A stretch of 57,955 bases of DNA from Fodinibius sediminis (GCF_900182555.1 NZ_FXTH01000020.1:1-57955), one strand, 5' to 3'. Positions 24,080 through 32,940 are shown, counted from the first letter of the stretch. Notes: generated by a model from the sequence alone, not told the origin. Numbers and translations are program-made.

Positions 24080-24796
24080 ATGTATTGAATTTAGAATATT
24101 TACGCAAAAAGAATGAGATGGAATTTACTATAAAAGGAAATATTAGGGTAATCAGAGAATATTAAACCTAATTTAAAACATATAGGCCTTTAAAGTTCCC
24201 AGCTTTTAAAGCTACTACAAAAGTAGCGGATTTTGTAGAGATAGTTTTAAAAGGTCGAATACCAAATATGACTAATGTATAGAAAAGATGTCCTCACTTT
24301 TAAGTGAAAGTTGCACATTCCCTGTGATTGGAATATGAAATATATCGATGGTTATTGTTTGGTTGTCCTTTTGGATATCAGTATATGGACATTAAGTCTT
24401 TCTGCTTTTATCACAATGAAAAACAATACGCTTTTTCAAGCCTTTGATTGTACTGACAAAACCAATTGTAGTAGAAAATATGACTGAAAGAGATGGCGTT
24501 TTCATTGTAAGGTTTAAGTCTAACATTAATGAAGAGACCTTTTCAGTGTTTTGGAATAAATTAATTAGGGATAAATGAAAAAGATAAATCCAATATTTTT
24601 CTAGATAGAACCATCTTGTTGAGAGTAGTTTTTCTAGATGATTTTTGATCAATAGAAGAGAGATATAGGTGAAATTAACTCTATTTCATCTAGACGAAAG
24701 AGGAATTCTACTCTTTCTTTTATGAATGGAATAAGAAAATCTTCGCCAACCCGGGGGATAGTCGTTAAACCATCTATACCAACGATCCAAAGATCA
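24080..24796. other. Long AT-rich stretch with no supported gene
   Basis: No frame on either strand looks like protein. The only structure noticed is a small hairpin, GCTACT-ACAAA-AGTAGC (24211-24227). The region may hold decayed sequence or the promoter of the cytochrome operon at its left end. Confidence 0.4.
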
Positions 24797-25162
24797 TCAA
24801 GAATTTTTAACAATCAGATAGATTTCTGTATCCGAAATGGTATAGGCTTTTGGATCAGAGAGTTTGATGCTGAAATCCTCATAGAGATCATTCATTAATC
24901 CCATCAATGCAGTTCTTGATAAAGCCAGCTTTTCTAATAGATCTTTTTGATAGGGGAGATGATTATCATCATTATATTCATACTCCGTTAATTCACGTAT
25001 TAATGAACTATAATTAGGATTCTTTTCAAATAGACGAGTTATCAGAGGTAATTCGGAAACGATAGCAAATATAAGTTCTCGGAATCCTAATTTTTGACGT
25101 GACATATAGATTAAGGCTACATCGATATTGGTATTATCCTGGAATCCCTGTTCATTTTTCAT
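24797..25162 (-). CDS. Small protein of unknown function, possibly HTH-containing
   Basis: 121 residues, rich in charged and hydrophobic helices. The segment YQKDLLEKLALSRTALMGL (about 79-97) has the spacing of a helix-turn-helix, but the match is weak and no family comes to mind. A perfect inverted repeat (25166-25184) lies 3 bp before the start codon, as expected for a gene that represses itself. No signal peptide or membrane helix is seen. It could be a small regulator or the degenerate descendant of one. Confidence 0.45.
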   Translation of the reverse strand: MKNEQGFQDNTNIDVALIYMSRQKLGFRELIFAIVSELPLITRLFEKNPNYSSLIRELTEYEYNDDNHLPYQKDLLEKLALSRTALMGLMNDLYEDFSIKLSDPKAYTISDTEIYLIVKNS

Positions 25163-25165
25163 GAA

Positions 25166-25184
25166 TGTTCACGGTCCGTGAACA
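25166..25184. promoter_or_regulatory. Perfect inverted repeat at the start of the 121-residue gene
   Basis: TGTTCACGG and CCGTGAACA flank a single T, a perfect 9-bp dyad. Its spacing (odd centre, GTTCACGG) differs from the AGTGA-N4-TCACT operators, so it is likely bound by another regulator. Confidence 0.55.
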
Positions 25185-25330
25185 ACACTTTTTAATGAAC
25201 AGGAGCTTCATTGGATTGTTTAATCTAATGTACGCAGGAAAGAGATAGGTTCTTTGTCCCATCTTGTTCCAAGCCATCCCAACTTGATGATATCAGAATC
25301 TTTGTATCCATTTAATCCCAGAATATTCCA

Positions 25331-25870
25331 TTACATCCTTTGATTCTCCATTTCTTTAAACCACCAATCAAATTCTTTAGGGTAACGTGGAGCGTGCTCA
25401 TCGAACCAATTATTGAGTTCGTTATTATAATAATTTGCTTTGTTAAATTGATCTTCAAATCCGGCCAGCGTAAATCCTAAACGTATTGCTAAAATGTAAT
25501 GGTGGGCTCCGACATTATCATGTGGATTCGTTTTGAACAGTTTTCTGAGTAACTCAGCAGCCTCTTCGTTATTTTCCTGGTCCCATTCGGATAATGCCCT
25601 ATTCAAGAACGTCCGAATTATATGGTGATTTTCAGTCCAGCCCCAGTACAGGGCATCCGGCTATTCCCTTTTTTATTGGTGATCAACTCAATAGCGTGAC
25701 CGAAAGCCGTATTTAGATTTTGGGTCGCTTTATTTTGTTTTCGTACTGGTATATCTCATGAAGATACAGATAGGGATCTAAAAAATGGGGATCTTGATCA
25801 ATAAGTCGTCCCATCAACTTGATTACTTTCTGCTAGTTCATGGACTCTTGATCCATTCGATCCAACAGTT
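25331..25870 (-). pseudogene. Decayed TPR-type gene with several frameshifts
   Basis: Three consecutive minus-strand pieces in different frames read as one protein. The first has MGRLIDQDPHFLDPYLYLHEIYQ (start near 25814), the next TAFGHAIELITNKKGNS, and the last PDALYWGWTENHHIIRTFLNRALSEW followed by EEAAELLRKLFKTNPHDNVG and on to the stop at 25331. Together they look like a family of TPR-containing proteins with a WTENRxFLRxL...LLxxNPxDNxG signature. Breaks occur near 25740 and near 25661, and a TAG stands upstream at 25833-25835. Only the last 91-110 codons form a continuous frame. Confidence 0.65.
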
Positions 25871-26091
25871 CATGGTATCTTTGCTGGATGGGTCTATTTT
25901 TATCTATAAAACCGGGATATTCATAGGATCAATATTGGCTGTCTATAAAACGTACAAGATACGCTATTTGCTGGCCGCATCCGATACTGTAGTAAAAAGT
26001 CATGGATTTAATTGGGGCATTTCGGATTCAGGGGATTATTTAAGGCAGGCTGCTTCAAGATTCCGGAATAATAACATTTCTTTCTTATTTT

Positions 26092-26291
26092 CTTAGATAT
26101 CCTGATAAAACATTGGGCCGCAATGAAATACCATCTAAGAAATCCTCTAAGATTGATCTTAGTTTTCTAAGACCGATCTTAGACTTCTTAGTTGTTTCTT
26201 AGTCGATTTCTTAGATATATTATTATTTTATAACTAACTATTATTATTATACTTATAGAGAGGATGTTTGGTTGTTTTCCAAGCGTCTAAG
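26092..26291. repeat. Array of CTTAG/CTAAG repeats next to the integrase gene
   Basis: Nine copies of CTTAG or its complement CTAAG lie between 26092 and 26214 (at 26092, 26135, 26147, 26158, 26167, 26178, 26187, 26198 and 26210), most spaced 9-12 bp apart, so on one face of the helix. A tenth is at 26287. Several pair as inverted repeats, such as CTTAGTTTTCTAAG. The array ends about 185 bp beyond the integrase stop. It could be arm-type or excisionase binding sites, or iterons. The rest of 25871-26476 shows no gene. Confidence 0.7.
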
Positions 26292-26476
26292 AAAATAAGA
26301 CGGTTTTCTGAGATTTAGATAAAAAGCCCAAAAAAGAAGATTTAGATCAAATCTACTTTCAGTATTCAATATCCATATAGCATTTTATGCAGTTGGCTAA
26401 AGAAGTAATAATGAACTCTTCCACAGCCAACTGCTTATTGAATATTAGTATAGTTGATAATGCCGGTAGTTGCCAT

Positions 26477-27637
26477 TTAACCCTTTGTTATCATTCCCGT
26501 GCGACCGGCTGTTCTAAGTATGTCTTCAGGCACTAGGTGAACATATTTATTGGTTACTTCCAGGCTTTTGTGACCCAACATGTTCTTTGCTTCAATAACA
26601 TTGAATCCTATACGAAGTAAAAAGGTAGCGCACGAATGACGTAGCCCGTGAAAGTTAATCGACTTTTTTAACCCGGCTTCTTCCGTGGCATAAAATTTGA
26701 ACCGCTTCGTAATAGTACCTCCGGTTAGGGCTATTTCCTGGTTAGCAGTTGATTTAGGACTTGGGAAAACAAGGCCTTTATCTGGAAGCCCAAGAAAGTC
26801 TCTCCATCGGGTTAGCTCTTCGTGTAACGGATCGAAAATGGGAACCACTCGCTCGGAACCGTTTTTGGTGTCAGTGACTCGAATAAAACGTTCCTCTAAG
26901 AAGACGTGCTGCCACCGAAGCTGGATAATTTCCTTTCTTCGCAGCCCGGTATAAAAAGCCAGCGTAATTAAAGGGACAAACCAGAATTGCATCTGCTCGT
27001 ATCCCTGAATCGCTCCTGTCTCTCGATGTTTTTTCTGGTAAGCATGAAATTTTTGGATGATTAGTTTTAGATCTTTCTCATCAATAATCTTATCTACAAA
27101 GTTATCCCGTGTTTTGGGGACCGCAACTTTGTCACAGGGATTTTCATCCAGAAATTCCTCCTCAATCATCCAGTTGAAAAAGGATTTCAAGTGGATATAG
27201 TAGTTGTTCTTGGAGGCATTTGCCAGATCTGGTCGCAAACAGAATTTCCTAATATCACCGGCATCAATTCTTCTAACGGGCATGCTATATCCCACCTGTT
27301 CCATAAACTGAGTAATCACCTGCCGGTAAGCAGTTTTTGTTTTCTCTGTCACGTTGGTCTTTTCGTTGAGGAACTTCTTTAGCAGAGAGTTTAGCACGGG
27401 ACTCGTAAAAGAAGTCCCTTCCAACTGCTCATATTTTTCGTAATCCTGGAGGTTCCAGTCGTCATCGAAAGGATTTATTTCCCCTTTTTGATACAGCTTT
27501 TCATACTTCAGCTTTTTTTGTTCTGCTATCTTTTTGTACTTGGTACCCAAGGCATAAGTTTTTTTAATCTGTTTCCCATCTATGCGCGTGGCAAATACAA
27601 TAGAGTAGTACTTATTACGCTTTTTTAGGCTGGCCAT
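26477..27637 (-). CDS. Tyrosine recombinase (island integrase)
   Basis: A 386-residue phage-type integrase. An N-terminal AP2-like arm-binding region (SIVFATRIDGKQIKKTYALGT) is followed by a SAM-like core-binding domain (about 95-180) and the catalytic domain with the Arg in FYTGLRRKEIIQLRW, the HxxR box His330/Arg333 (FHGLRHSC), His356 (LGHKS) and the nucleophile Tyr365 (TNKYVHL). All catalytic residues are present, so the enzyme should be active. Its 5' end faces the tRNA-Arg gene 180 bp away, the usual layout for an element inserted at a tRNA 3' end. It marks the right-hand boundary of the AT-rich island. Confidence 0.95.
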   Translation of the reverse strand: MASLKKRNKYYSIVFATRIDGKQIKKTYALGTKYKKIAEQKKLKYEKLYQKGEINPFDDDWNLQDYEKYEQLEGTSFTSPVLNSLLKKFLNEKTNVTEKTKTAYRQVITQFMEQVGYSMPVRRIDAGDIRKFCLRPDLANASKNNYYIHLKSFFNWMIEEEFLDENPCDKVAVPKTRDNFVDKIIDEKDLKLIIQKFHAYQKKHRETGAIQGYEQMQFWFVPLITLAFYTGLRRKEIIQLRWQHVFLEERFIRVTDTKNGSERVVPIFDPLHEELTRWRDFLGLPDKGLVFPSPKSTANQEIALTGGTITKRFKFYATEEAGLKKSINFHGLRHSCATFLLRIGFNVIEAKNMLGHKSLEVTNKYVHLVPEDILRTAGRTGMITKG

Positions 27638-27670
27638 TTTTCGACATGTTAGTTAATAATGGCGGGTTTT

Positions 27671-27692
27671 TGTACCCACATATGTACCCACA
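27671..27692. repeat. Two direct repeats TGTACCCACA between integrase and tRNA
   Basis: TGTACCCACA occurs at 27671-27680 and again at 27683-27692, a 12-bp period, in the 180-bp gap between the integrase start and the tRNA. The position suits integrase arm-type sites, but this is inference. Confidence 0.5.
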
Positions 27693-27770
27693 AGATATGA
27701 AAACTGGGTGATTCTGGGAAAACTTTTCCCGAAGGCAAGATTGGTAGCGTGTGTATATACCAACAAGAAA

Positions 27771-27804
27771 CCCCACTAATCGTTAAATAAGCGGGGTTTT
27801 TGGG
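27771..27804. terminator. Hairpin terminator beside the tRNA
   Basis: AAACCCC and GGGGTTT form a stem around a loop of about 18 bases, followed by Ts on the plus strand. It lies just beyond the tRNA 3' end and may terminate the tRNA transcript or shield the integrase promoter. Confidence 0.5.
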
Positions 27805-27817
27805 GTAAAAAAAGATG

Positions 27818-27891
27818 TACGCCTGAGAGGATTCGAACCCCTAACCTCCTGATCCGTAATCAGGTGCTCTATCCAGTTGAGCTACAGGCGC
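27818..27891 (-). tRNA. tRNA-Arg(ACG)
   Basis: A 74-base cloverleaf on the minus strand: acceptor GCGCCTG, D-arm AGCTCAACTGGATAGAGC, anticodon arm CCTGA-TTACGGA-TCAGG with anticodon ACG, T-arm with GGTTCGAATCC, and 3' end CAGGCGT plus discriminator A. CCA is not encoded. The first and last acceptor bases form a G-U wobble instead of the expected G-C, which may mark the change made when the island joined here. The 3' end points at the integrase. Confidence 0.95.
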
Positions 27892-27942
27892 AGCGATTTG
27901 AGAAACCAAAGATACGGTACTTTAAGTAACGAGGCAAACAAA

Positions 27943-28965
27943 TTAGTGAGAAAAAGAGGGCTGGCAATTTGGGCGCAGCATGTCGAGCACGTGGGCAAAG
28001 TCGTCAGGCAGTTCTGAGTCGAATTCCACCATCTCGCCGGTAGTGGGATGCTCAAAGCCAAGGGTCTTGGCGTGCAGACACTGCCGCTGGAGCGACTTGA
28101 ACAGGTTGTTGAACATCTGCCGGCGGCTGCCTGTGTTGGGACCGTAACGCACCGAGTCGCCCCCGTATTTCCGGTCGCCGAAGACCCAGTGGTGCTCGTG
28201 GGCAAAATGGACGCGGATCTGGTGGGTGCGCCCCGTCTCGAGGCGGGCCTCCACCAGGGTCAGGTGGTCAAAATATTCCAGTACCCGGTAATGGGTTACC
28301 GCATGCTTGCCTTTCCCGTCGGGTACCACGGCCATCTTCTTGCGGTCGCTCCGGTTTCGGCCGATGTCGCCGGTGATGGTGCCTTCCTTTTTGTCGGGCG
28401 TCCCCCAGATGATGGCCCAGTAGGTGCGTTCGATATCCTTGGTCCTGAAGTATTCGCTGAGCCTGCGGTGGGTCTCGTCGTTCTTGGCAACCACCAGGAT
28501 GCCGCTGGTGTCTTTATCCAGGCGGTGGACAATGCCGGGCCGTACGGTATCGGAATCAGGATCCGAGAGCTCATCGGTATACCACATGAGGCCGTTGACG
28601 AGCGTGCCGGTCCAGTTGCCGTAGGCAGGATGGACGACCCGGCCGGCCTTCTTGTTGACGATGATCAGGTCATCGTCCTCGTAGACAATATCCAGCTCCA
28701 TCTTCTCCGGTTTGGTTTCCGGCGGCTTTGGAATAGGCAGGTGGATGTCAATCTGGTCGCCGGGCTCCATGTTGTAGGACGATTTTTCAACCTCGCCGTT
28801 GACAGTCACGTACCCGCCCTTGATGGCCTTCTGTACCTTGGTGCGCGATACGTTCTGAATAAAGGAGGCGATGTACTTGTCCAGGCGGATACCCGAAGTG
28901 TGTCCGTCAGGGACGGTAAAATGGTACTCTTTAAATTCACGGTCGTCATTTTGAGGTTCGTTCAT
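27943..28965 (-). CDS. rluD: Ribosomal large-subunit pseudouridine synthase RluD family
   Basis: It isomerises uridine to pseudouridine in 23S rRNA (positions 1911, 1915 and 1917 in E. coli). The 340-residue protein begins at the ATG at 28963-28965, since the 40 codons upstream are not family-like. An S4 RNA-binding domain (IRLDKYIASFIQNVSRTKVQKAIKGGYVTVNG, about 26-57) is followed by the catalytic domain with Asp150 in HRLDKDTSG and the typical GRTHQIRVH motif. It is the first core gene right of the tRNA. Other RluA-class enzymes (RluC) have the same layout; the S4 domain and length favour RluD. Confidence 0.88.
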   Translation of the reverse strand: MNEPQNDDREFKEYHFTVPDGHTSGIRLDKYIASFIQNVSRTKVQKAIKGGYVTVNGEVEKSSYNMEPGDQIDIHLPIPKPPETKPEKMELDIVYEDDDLIIVNKKAGRVVHPAYGNWTGTLVNGLMWYTDELSDPDSDTVRPGIVHRLDKDTSGILVVAKNDETHRRLSEYFRTKDIERTYWAIIWGTPDKKEGTITGDIGRNRSDRKKMAVVPDGKGKHAVTHYRVLEYFDHLTLVEARLETGRTHQIRVHFAHEHHWVFGDRKYGGDSVRYGPNTGSRRQMFNNLFKSLQRQCLHAKTLGFEHPTTGEMVEFDSELPDDFAHVLDMLRPNCQPSFSH

Positions 28966-29097
28966 GGGGAAAAATCGTTGATTTGAGTAAATGAGGGGCA
29001 AAGTACAAACTTTTTTAAATTTTTTTGTAAGGATTGGGTTCTTTTTGGGTCTTACTACCAGACTACTCATTAAGACAGACGACAACCAAGAGAGAAA

Positions 29098-29127
29098 GGG
29101 CTCCTGCTTCGGCGGGAGTTCTTTTTT
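29098..29127 (+). terminator. Terminator-like hairpin reading on the plus strand
   Basis: GGCTCCTGC-TTCG-GCGGGAGTT forms a stem with some G-U pairs and is followed by a T-run (CTTTTTT). Both neighbouring genes are on the minus strand, so its orientation is odd; it may end an antisense transcript. Confidence 0.4.
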
Positions 29128-29180
29128 CTTCCTTTCACCTGTACCTGCCAGGAATGGTTGCCTTTGGAAGGGAACGGACC

Positions 29181-29954
29181 TCAGAAATCATTGTCCTCGT
29201 AACGCCGGGCCAGCCGTTCTTCATTGACCCGATTCAGCTCGCCCAGCCGTTCAGGGTCGGGCGAGGCAAGGCTCATTTCGCGTTTGCCAAGGGCCCCGGG
29301 TGCGCGCGCTACCTTCCAACCGGCCCACGCCATCGCTCCCCGTGCCCTGGAGGCCGCGCAGTAGGTCGAAAGCAGGGTCTTTTTGGTACTGTTGGTTTTG
29401 AGTTTTTTAAAAGTCGTGCCGGTCCACAGTTCGCCGTTTACGTCCGGCGAAAACGCATCATGAAAAAGGTAGTCGGCCTGGATGTCGCCGGGATCAAAAT
29501 CATCAAACAATCCATAGAAGAGGTGAACGGATATGCTATCCAGCAGTTCAATATGGTTCATCCCCGGGCTGATCTGCCCGAAAAGGTCGGCGACGAGGTC
29601 GACAGCTTTGGGATGTTGCAGGTGCTGGTCAAAGTTGAACTGTTGTACGGTGCCGGGCTGCAGGGGAAAGCCCTCAATGGAATAATAATCGATATGGGCT
29701 TCGGCGTTGGTTTGAAGGTAGTAATCCAACAGCAGCATCAGGTTCAGGCCCGTTCCAAAGCCTACTTCCAGGATGGAAAGGGAGTCGCGGTTCTGCAGGT
29801 CATCCACGAGTCCGGTCTGTTCAAAGAAGACATACCGGCTTTCGGCCACCGCCCCATTGGGATTGTGATAGTGCTGGTCAAATTGGGAAGAGTATACGGT
29901 ATGCGACCCGTCGCCTGTTTCGACGAGTCTGTGGTCGGTCGTTGGTTCTGGCAT
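29181..29954 (-). CDS. mnmD: tRNA U34 methyltransferase MnmD
   Basis: An SAM-dependent methyltransferase that converts nm5s2U34 to mnm5s2U34 in the tRNA wobble position; in many phyla it is a stand-alone version of the MnmC methyltransferase domain. The sequence has VETGDGSHTVYSSQFDQHYHNPNGAVAESRYVFFEQTGL at the N-terminus, the SAM loop ILEVGFGTGLN and LFHDAFSPDVNGELWT, all family-typical. The ATG at 29952-29954 gives the usual N-terminus; a GTG at 30011 would add 19 residues. The FAD domain of MnmC is absent. Confidence 0.85.
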   Translation of the reverse strand: MPEPTTDHRLVETGDGSHTVYSSQFDQHYHNPNGAVAESRYVFFEQTGLVDDLQNRDSLSILEVGFGTGLNLMLLLDYYLQTNAEAHIDYYSIEGFPLQPGTVQQFNFDQHLQHPKAVDLVADLFGQISPGMNHIELLDSISVHLFYGLFDDFDPGDIQADYLFHDAFSPDVNGELWTGTTFKKLKTNSTKKTLLSTYCAASRARGAMAWAGWKVARAPGALGKREMSLASPDPERLGELNRVNEERLARRYEDNDF

Positions 29955-30018
29955 GGCCGGTAATAGCTGGTTGGAAAATTCATCGTTCGCCGGGCCGGCC
30001 GCGATAGCCACCGACCGG

Positions 30019-30363
30019 CTACATGGAAGATATGAAAATATTGGGCATACTTTTAATCTCGGGCAGTTCGGGTATATGGGCCTTGGGAACCGTGGAATCC
30101 AGCTCTTCTTCCAGTTTCTTGAGCTCTTCTTCCAGGTGCTTGAGTTCCTTTAGCTCTTCAAGCTCTTTTAAGTCTTCCAGTTTTTTGAGTTCTTCCAGGT
30201 CAAAGATCATGGTTTTGGCCGAACGAATAGAATCGGTATCCATGTGGGGAGCGTGTTTGGGAGTCGGGATTGACGAACCAGCCGGGTTAAACAGGTAGAT
30301 GCTCAGGGCGATGAAGGCCAGTCCCGCTACGATAATTTCCCATGTTTTGGATCTGCGTTTCAT
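30019..30363 (-). CDS. Small membrane protein with a Leu/Lys/Glu coiled coil
   Basis: 114 residues with one N-terminal membrane helix (about 9-25) and a long run of ELKKLEDLKELEEL-like heptads (about 55-90) that predicts a coiled coil. The basic N-terminus (MKRRSK) suggests the coiled coil is outside the cytosol. The C-terminus is Pro-rich. I do not recognise the family. It may be a small envelope spacer or a partner-binding protein. It ends just before the MnmD gene on the same strand. Confidence 0.6.
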   Translation of the reverse strand: MKRRSKTWEIIVAGLAFIALSIYLFNPAGSSIPTPKHAPHMDTDSIRSAKTMIFDLEELKKLEDLKELEELKELKHLEEELKKLEEELDSTVPKAHIPELPEIKSMPNIFISSM

Positions 30364-30515
30364 AGGACTAGAGTGATTTTGTTAGTATATATGACTTGGT
30401 GTAGAAAATATACGATATTCTGTTTCTATTTGTTGCAAAATAAGTTCATGAACTTTCTGTAAAATGCCTATTTTGGAGAGCTTCTGTCGTTGTAAGCCCA
30501 ATAATTGTCAAGTCT

Positions 30516-31718
30516 ATGGATTTAAATAAACTGAAAGAGCGAGCCGAACAGTACCTGGATGAGATGACAGCCATTCGCCGTCATCTGCACCGCCACCCGG
30601 AACTCAGCTACCAGGAAAAGGAGACCACCCGGTACATTTTGGATAAACTGGATGAGCTGGGCATCCCGGCCGATCGACCGCTGGAGACCGGCTGTGTTGG
30701 TGTGCTGGAGGGAGAACGGGGCGGCGACCGCGTCATCGCCCTGCGTGCGGATATCGACGCTCTGCCCATTACCGAAGAGGGAGAACACAAGAAGGGTTTC
30801 TTGTCGGAAAACGAGGGGGTTGCCCACTGCTGCGGACACGACGGACACACCGCCAATTTGCTGGGGGCGGCTCACATTCTTTCCGGCTTGAAGTCGGAGA
30901 TTGAGGGTACGGTGCTGTTTATTTTTCAACCGGGGGAAGAGACCCTGCCGGGCGGCGGACGGCTGCTCTGCGAATCCGGCTATCTGCAGGAGAAAGGGGT
31001 GGATGTGATTTATGGGCTGCACTCCAATCCCAATTGGACGCCGGGGAAGATCGCACTCCGCAAGGGGGAGCTTATGGCACGTCCGGACGAGTTTGAGATT
31101 GAAATTATCGGCAGGGGCGGGCACGCCGCCTCGCCCCATGAGACGGTGGACCCGATTGTGATGGCCGCGCAGGTCGTACAGCAGATACAGACCATTGTGA
31201 GCCGGAGTGTCAACCCCACGGAGCACGCGGTAGTCACCGTGGGAAAGATGTCCGGGGGATCGGCCTATAACATTATTCCCGAGAAGGTTGAGCTGATGGG
31301 CACGGTCCGGACTTTCAGTGCGGAGACAGCTGAGCTGATCAAGCGCCGCCTCGAAGAGATTGTGAAGGGGGTGACGGAAGCCGGCGGCGGCCGGTACGAG
31401 TTTGCCTTCAACTACGGCTATCCCGCCGTCCGGAATACCGACTGGGCAACGGATATTGTAGTGCGTACCGCCGGCGAGCTGCTGGGTGAAGAGAATGTAG
31501 AACAGATGGATGCCCCGCTCATGGCGGGAGAAGATTTTGCTTTTTACCAGCAGCACTTCCCGGGCGTCTTCTTTTTCCTGGGGAGCGGCACTGAGAAGAG
31601 CGGTTCGGTCTATTCCTGGCACCATCCCAAATACAATATTGATGAGGACTGTTTTGTCACAGGGGCGGCCCTGATGGCTTCTCTGGTCTTCCAGCCCCTG
31701 CCAGCGGATGAGGAATAG
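30516..31718 (+). CDS. M20-family amidohydrolase (peptidase M20D type)
   Basis: A 400-residue zinc-dependent amidohydrolase of the hippurate hydrolase/IAA-amino-acid hydrolase group. Metal ligands are seen at Cys106 and His108 (CCGHDGHT), Glu141/Glu142 (QPGEET) and His169 (GLHSNP), and a dimerisation domain begins near residue 185 (GRGGHAASPH). These enzymes split N-acyl amino acids or short peptides in the cytosol. No signal peptide is present. The next gene starts about 45 bp downstream on the same strand, so the two may form an operon. Confidence 0.9.
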   Translation: MDLNKLKERAEQYLDEMTAIRRHLHRHPELSYQEKETTRYILDKLDELGIPADRPLETGCVGVLEGERGGDRVIALRADIDALPITEEGEHKKGFLSENEGVAHCCGHDGHTANLLGAAHILSGLKSEIEGTVLFIFQPGEETLPGGGRLLCESGYLQEKGVDVIYGLHSNPNWTPGKIALRKGELMARPDEFEIEIIGRGGHAASPHETVDPIVMAAQVVQQIQTIVSRSVNPTEHAVVTVGKMSGGSAYNIIPEKVELMGTVRTFSAETAELIKRRLEEIVKGVTEAGGGRYEFAFNYGYPAVRNTDWATDIVVRTAGELLGEENVEQMDAPLMAGEDFAFYQQHFPGVFFFLGSGTEKSGSVYSWHHPKYNIDEDCFVTGAALMASLVFQPLPADEE

Positions 31719-31763
31719 GATTTCCAGCAGGGTATATCATGATCCTTGAACAACAGAAGGCTT

Positions 31764-32867
31764 ATGGATGCCGGTCAACATTACTCTTTCTGGGAACGGG
31801 AAACCTTTCTGGCCCCCTGTGATCTGATCATCGTGGGGGCGGGCATCACAGGGCTGTCAGCCGGGCTCTTTTTCAAGCGCAACTGTCCGGATGCCCGCGT
31901 GATGGTTATGGAACGGGGACTGTTTCCGACGGGGGCGAGTACCCGGAATGCCGGCTTTGCCTGCCTGGGATCCATCACGGAGCACTTGTCCGATCTGGAG
32001 AAGGAGTCAGAATCCCATGTGAAGGATCGCATCAGGAGGCGGTACGAGGGCCTCCGGCTTCTGAAGAAAGAGCTGGGCGAAGGGCAGATGGGCTATGACC
32101 CCTGCGGGGGCTATGAGCTGTTCCGCTCCACGGCGTCCTTTCAGAAAGCGACGGCTGAGATGGACCGTTTCAACCGCTGGATGGAAGAGATTACGGGGCA
32201 GTCTTTGGTCTACGAAGCCCGCGAGCTGGAAGGGTATCCGATGATCTACAACCGCCTGGAGGGGGCGCTGCACCCGGGACGCATGATGCAGGCGCTGATC
32301 CGCCGGGCGGTGGAGCAGGATGTGGAGATCAAATGGGGGGTGAGGGTACAGCAAATTGAGGAGGAAGGGGTCCGCCTTGACGACGGTTCTTTGCTAACGG
32401 CCTCGCGGGTGCTGGTGGCTGCCAACGGTTTTTCCCACCGGCTGCTGCCGGATATCGGCATAACCCCGGCGCGGGGACTGGTGCTTGTCACCAATGAGCT
32501 GAAGCAGCTACCCTGGAAGGGGACGTTTCATCACGACCGCGGCTACATCTATTTTCGCAACATCGGTTCCCGTCTGTTGATTGGCGGGGCCCGCAATGTG
32601 GCCGAAGAGGAGGAAGAGACCGATCAGTTTGGCATTAACAGCCGCATTGAGCGTGAGCTGATCCGATTTGTCAGCCGTGTGCTGCGGCTGCAGGAGGGGT
32701 GGCAGGTAGAGCAGCGGTGGTCGGGTATTATGGGATTTACGGCCAGCAAGACCCCCATATTACGTCGGGTTAACTCCCATTGTTACGTGGCGGCAGGCCT
32801 CAGTGGCATGGGCGTCGCCCTGGGCATGGAAGTGGGCCGAAGGGCGGCCCGGATGATCGAAAGTTGA
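31764..32867 (+). CDS. FAD-dependent oxidoreductase (DAO family)
   Basis: 367 residues. The N-terminal dinucleotide-binding motif VGAGITGLSAGLFFK and the TGASTRNAGFACLGS loop are typical of glycine/D-amino-acid oxidase-like flavoproteins; the C-terminal part with WSGIMGFTASKTPIL and GLSGMGVALGM closes the FAD site. It oxidises an amine or amino acid, but the substrate cannot be read from sequence. The ATG at 31764 is preferred because a purine-rich AGAAGG precedes it; an in-frame TTG at 31746 is the alternative. It follows the M20 amidohydrolase and precedes the Ntn hydrolase, suggesting an amino-acid or peptide salvage set. Confidence 0.87.
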   Translation: MDAGQHYSFWERETFLAPCDLIIVGAGITGLSAGLFFKRNCPDARVMVMERGLFPTGASTRNAGFACLGSITEHLSDLEKESESHVKDRIRRRYEGLRLLKKELGEGQMGYDPCGGYELFRSTASFQKATAEMDRFNRWMEEITGQSLVYEARELEGYPMIYNRLEGALHPGRMMQALIRRAVEQDVEIKWGVRVQQIEEEGVRLDDGSLLTASRVLVAANGFSHRLLPDIGITPARGLVLVTNELKQLPWKGTFHHDRGYIYFRNIGSRLLIGGARNVAEEEEETDQFGINSRIERELIRFVSRVLRLQEGWQVEQRWSGIMGFTASKTPILRRVNSHCYVAAGLSGMGVALGMEVGRRAARMIES

Positions 32868-32940
32868 GGTGTTATTCTCTGTTGCATTTTGTAAACTAAG
32901 GGCCGCACGATTTTTATTAACTTATTAGCCTTACAGAGTT

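Noticed and set aside
24392-24652. Minus-strand open frame of 86 codons.
   Set aside because: It is a low-complexity, Leu/Phe-rich translation of AT-rich DNA with no ribosome site or domain.
26092-26214. CRISPR array at the CTTAG repeats.
   Set aside because: The units are 5-8 bp and the gaps 4-7 bp; there are no 20-40 bp spacers and no cas genes.
28048-28986. Long plus-strand open frame opposite rluD.
   Set aside because: It is a shadow of the GC-rich rluD gene; the minus strand has all catalytic motifs.
30522-31625. Long minus-strand open frame opposite the M20 gene.
   Set aside because: It mirrors the GC-rich coding strand of a clear M20 enzyme and encodes no recognisable domain.
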